Origin: Frankia sp. R82
Lineage (GTDB): Bacteria > Actinomycetota > Actinomycetes > Frankiales > Frankiaceae
DNA: 55,942 bases
Assembly (NCBI RefSeq): GCF_023716925.1
Contig: NZ_JAMQQG010000281.1
Span: forward strand, 1 to 55,942
Direction of reading: 5' to 3'
Part shown: positions 53,720 through 55,942 of the stretch, piece by piece
How positions within the stretch are numbered: position 1 is the first letter of the stretch
How the letters are laid out: every line of letters starts with the position of its first letter
Position numbers and translations under genes: made by a program
Notes under the pieces: model-generated
Databases searched by the model: none
Seen by the model: the letters and a program-made list of their open reading frames with translations, nothing else
What the model was told of the DNA's origin: nothing

Positions 53720-55147
53720 ATGTCCGCACCTGACCGCGCGGCTCTGTTCACCGAGTCGGCCTGCGGAACCAACAACGCCAAGACCACCAAGGAGCGCAAG
53801 GCCGGCTGCCCCAAGCCCACCCCCGGCGGCACGGCCGGCGGCTGCACCTTCGACGGTGCGATGATCACCCTCGTCCCGATCGTGGACAGCGCCCACCTGG
53901 TCCACGGCCCGATCGCCTGCGCCGGAAACTCCTGGGACGGCCGCGGCAGCCTGACGTCCGGGCCGACGCTCTACAAGCATGGCTTCACCACCGACATGAC
54001 CGAGAACGACGTGGTCCTCGGCGGCGAGCAGCGGTTGTTCGACACGATCTGCGAGATTGTCGAGCGGTACGCGCCCCCCGCGGTCTTCGTCTACTCCACC
54101 TGCGTCACCGCGATGATCGGTGACGATCTCGGCGCGGTGTGCGCGTCCGCCGCCGAGCACACCGGGGTACCGGTGATCCCGGTCGAGGCCCCGGGGTTCC
54201 TCGGCAACAAGAACCTCGGCAACAAGATCGCCGGTCAGGCGCTGCTCGACCACGTCATCGGCACCGTCGAGCCGGACGACGTCGGCGCGTTCGACATCAA
54301 CCTGATCGGTGAGTACAACATCGCCGGCGAGCTGTGGGACGTGCTGCCGGTGCTGAACCGGCTGGGCCTGCGGCTGCGGGCCTGCATCAGCGGGGATGCC
54401 CGGTACCGCGACGTGGCCGCGGCCCACCGGGCGAAGGCGACCATGGTCGTCTGCTCCCGCGCCCTGCTCGGCCTCGCCCGCGGGCTCGAGGAGCGCTACG
54501 GCATCCCCTGGTTCGAGGGCAGCTTCTACGGCACCAGCGCCATGGCCGACACCCTGCGCGGCTTCGCCCGCCTGCTCGATGACGACGAGCTCACCCGGCG
54601 CACCGAGGAACTCATCGCCGCCGAGGAGGCGACCACCCAGGCGGCGCTCGCGCCCTACCGGGCCCGCCTGACCGGGCGCAAGGCCGTGCTCTACACCGGC
54701 GGTGTCAAGAGCTGGTCGATCGTCTCCGCGCTGCAGGACCTCGGGATCGAGGTCGTCGGCAGCGGCATCACCAAGAGCTCTGACGGAGACGTCGAGCGGA
54801 TCCGCGAGCTGCTCGGCGACGCGAAGATGATCGGCGAGGGCAGCCCGCGGGAGCTGCTGCGGGTGGCCGAGCAGACCGGCGCCGACATCCTCGTCGCCGG
54901 CGGTCGCAACCAGTACACCGCGCTCAAGGGCCGGCTGCCGTTCCTCGACATCAACCAGGAACGGCACATCCCCTACGCGGGCTACACCGGCATGGTCGAG
55001 TTCGCCCGCCGGCTCGACCTGGCGATCTCCAACCCGGTCTGGGACCAGGTCCGCCGGCCCGCCCCCTGGGACGCGCACGTGGCCGCAATCGCCGACGCCG
55101 CGGCGGGCGCACGCCTGGCGGAGTCGCAGCTGGCCGGGACAGTCTGA
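53720..55147 (+). CDS. nifE: FeMo-cofactor scaffold protein NifE
   Basis: 475-residue NifD homologue that, with NifN, holds the L-cluster precursor during FeMo-co assembly. Conserved cysteines are seen in [20 protein letters not shown] and [11 protein letters not shown], matching the P-cluster-like positions of NifD. GAGGATGG lies 5 bp before ATG 53720; the open frame to 53492 has no homology. The stop overlaps the nifN start as TGATG. Confidence 0.97.
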   Translation: MSAPDRAALFTESACGTNNAKTTKERKAGCPKPTPGGTAGGCTFDGAMITLVPIVDSAHLVHGPIACAGNSWDGRGSLTSGPTLYKHGFTTDMTENDVVLGGEQRLFDTICEIVERYAPPAVFVYSTCVTAMIGDDLGAVCASAAEHTGVPVIPVEAPGFLGNKNLGNKIAGQALLDHVIGTVEPDDVGAFDINLIGEYNIAGELWDVLPVLNRLGLRLRACISGDARYRDVAAAHRAKATMVVCSRALLGLARGLEERYGIPWFEGSFYGTSAMADTLRGFARLLDDDELTRRTEELIAAEEATTQAALAPYRARLTGRKAVLYTGGVKSWSIVSALQDLGIEVVGSGITKSSDGDVERIRELLGDAKMIGEGSPRELLRVAEQTGADILVAGGRNQYTALKGRLPFLDINQERHIPYAGYTGMVEFARRLDLAISNPVWDQVRRPAPWDAHVAAIADAAAGARLAESQLAGTV

Positions 55148-55942
55148 TGGCGCGGATCACCACGGTCGAGCGGGGCGCGGCGATCGACCCGCTCAAGCAC
55201 AGCCAGCCGCTCGGTGCGGCGCTGGTCTTCCTCGGTCTCGCCGGCTCCCTGCCGATCATGCACGGCTCGAAGGGCTGCGCCTCGTTCGCCAAGGCCCTGC
55301 TGACCCGGCACTTCAACGAGCCGATCCCGCTGCAGACCACGGGGATCAGCGAGGTGACCGCGGTCTTCGGCAGCGGCGAGTCGATGGTGGCCACGCTCGA
55401 CGCCATCCGCAAGAAGCAGCGCCCGGAGGTCATCGGCCTGCTGACCACGGGCGTCACCGAGGTCTCCGGCGAGGACGTCGGCGGCCAGCTGCGCGCCTAC
55501 CTGGCCGCCTGGGCCGACGCGGACGCGGAGGCGGGCGCCGAGGCGGACGCGGCCCCGCTGATCGTCGGTGTGTCCACCCCGGACTTCACCGGTGGTCTGT
55601 CCGACGGCTGGTCCGCCGCTCTCGAGGCCCTGGTCCGCGCGGTGATCCCGGCGGACGAGCTGGACCGTGGCGACCCCGACGAGCTGGCCGAGGACGTCGA
55701 CGACCGGGCCGAGGGCCGCACCGCCCTGCTCGCCGCCTCCGCCCTGGCCGTCGCGGGCGGCACGCGGCGCACCGCGCCCACCCCCCGATCGGCCGACGCC
55801 GCTCGGGCGCTCCCCGCCCCCGCGGCGGTCCGCCCCTCCCCCCCACCCCCAACTGCCCCCCCAAACCCCCCACCCCAAACACCGTCACCCCGGCCTTGGC
55901 CCCACCCCCCTCCCCGCACATCACATACACCCGAATCAACAC
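55147..55942 (+). CDS. nifN: FeMo-cofactor scaffold protein NifN, 3' end outside window
   Basis: NifK homologue pairing with NifE. The window covers the first ~225 plausible residues: DPLKHSQPLGAALVFLGLAG, GSKGCASF with Cys44, EPIPLQTTGISEVTAVFG and TTGVTEVSGEDV. The start ATG overlaps the nifE stop by one base, so the two are coupled. The reading frame stays open to the end, but from about 55,780 the protein becomes low-complexity Pro/Thr and does not resemble NifN, because the terminal DNA is anomalous. Confidence 0.9.
   Translation, partial: MARITTVERGAAIDPLKHSQPLGAALVFLGLAGSLPIMHGSKGCASFAKALLTRHFNEPIPLQTTGISEVTAVFGSGESMVATLDAIRKKQRPEVIGLLTTGVTEVSGEDVGGQLRAYLAAWADADAEAGAEADAAPLIVGVSTPDFTGGLSDGWSAALEALVRAVIPADELDRGDPDELAEDVDDRAEGRTALLAASALAVAGGTRRTAPTPRSADAARALPAPAAVRPSPPPPTAPPNPPPQTPSPRPWPHPPPRTSHTPEST
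55830..55942. other. C-rich, G-poor terminal tract, probably poor-quality contig end
   Basis: The last ~110 bases are runs of C broken by A and T with very few G, unlike any other part of the window and unlike nifN codons. This is typical of a low-quality read end. Confidence 0.6.

Noticed and set aside
50080-55078. Long minus-strand open frames opposite nifD, nifK and nifE
   Set aside because: They mirror the strongly GC-biased codons of the nif genes and encode no recognisable protein.

Overview
The window is high-GC actinobacterial DNA and almost certainly comes from a nitrogen-fixing Frankia. The evidence is a nifV-nifH-nifD-nifK-nifE-nifN run at the right end, a squalene-hopene cyclase, the actinobacterial mycothiol and ergothioneine genes, a Mycobacterium-type haem-degrading MhuD, and the rpsF-ssb-rpsR-rplI-dnaB block that lies near oriC in actinobacteria. 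Gene density and strong GC bias make most antisense frames open, so only frames with recognisable proteins, good starts or coherent context are annotated.

Layout. 1-6.0 kb: the 3' part of a bifunctional penicillin-binding protein, two polytopic glycosyltransferases and a small membrane protein. 6.3-8.1 kb: the rpsF-ssb-rpsR-rplI operon, closed by a perfect 14-bp hairpin. 8.1-8.6 kb: non-coding DNA with five DnaA-box sequences. 8.6-10.9 kb: dnaB, split by a 321-residue intein with class 3 (Trp-Cys-Thr) features. 11-15 kb: an ABM-domain protein, a collagen-like membrane protein and ilvD. 15.0-19.9 kb (minus strand): egtABCD for ergothioneine, without egtE. 20-25 kb: a NERD protein, ArfB, an orphan ParA, a mycothiol-dependent isomerase-family protein and a hypothetical. 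25.0-28.3 kb: tRNA-Ala, a decayed tyrosine integrase and a lower-GC DUF262-DUF1524-RAMA defence-like gene, which together look like a small integrated island. 28.3-30.1 kb: an interrupted gene, acpP and a DUF1772 protein. 30.3-33.0 kb: a lower-GC three-gene operon (TrpF-like protein, membrane-anchored toroid-like protein, methyltransferase) of unknown role. 33-36 kb: STAS remnant, mhuD, a hypothetical and a TetR regulator. 36.2-38.4 kb: squalene-hopene cyclase. 38.5-40.3 kb: a divergent pair, a secreted protein and a membrane-bound HTH protein. 40.3-46.1 kb: two TetR/exporter modules (MFS and MMPL) with visible palindromic operators. 46.5-47.7 kb: a conserved hypothetical with a 16-codon leader ORF, then AT-richer DNA ahead of nif. 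47.8-55.9 kb: nif genes.

How the genes work together. NifV makes homocitrate, NifH is the Fe protein, NifDK the MoFe protein, and NifEN the FeMo-cofactor scaffold. All metal-cluster cysteines that can be checked are present. A strong hairpin separates nifK from nifE. Hopanoids made by the nearby cyclase are major lipids of the Frankia vesicle envelope that limits oxygen entry, so the two loci are functionally related even if not co-transcribed. The last ~110 bases are almost pure C/A/T and look like a low-quality contig end rather than genuine nifN.
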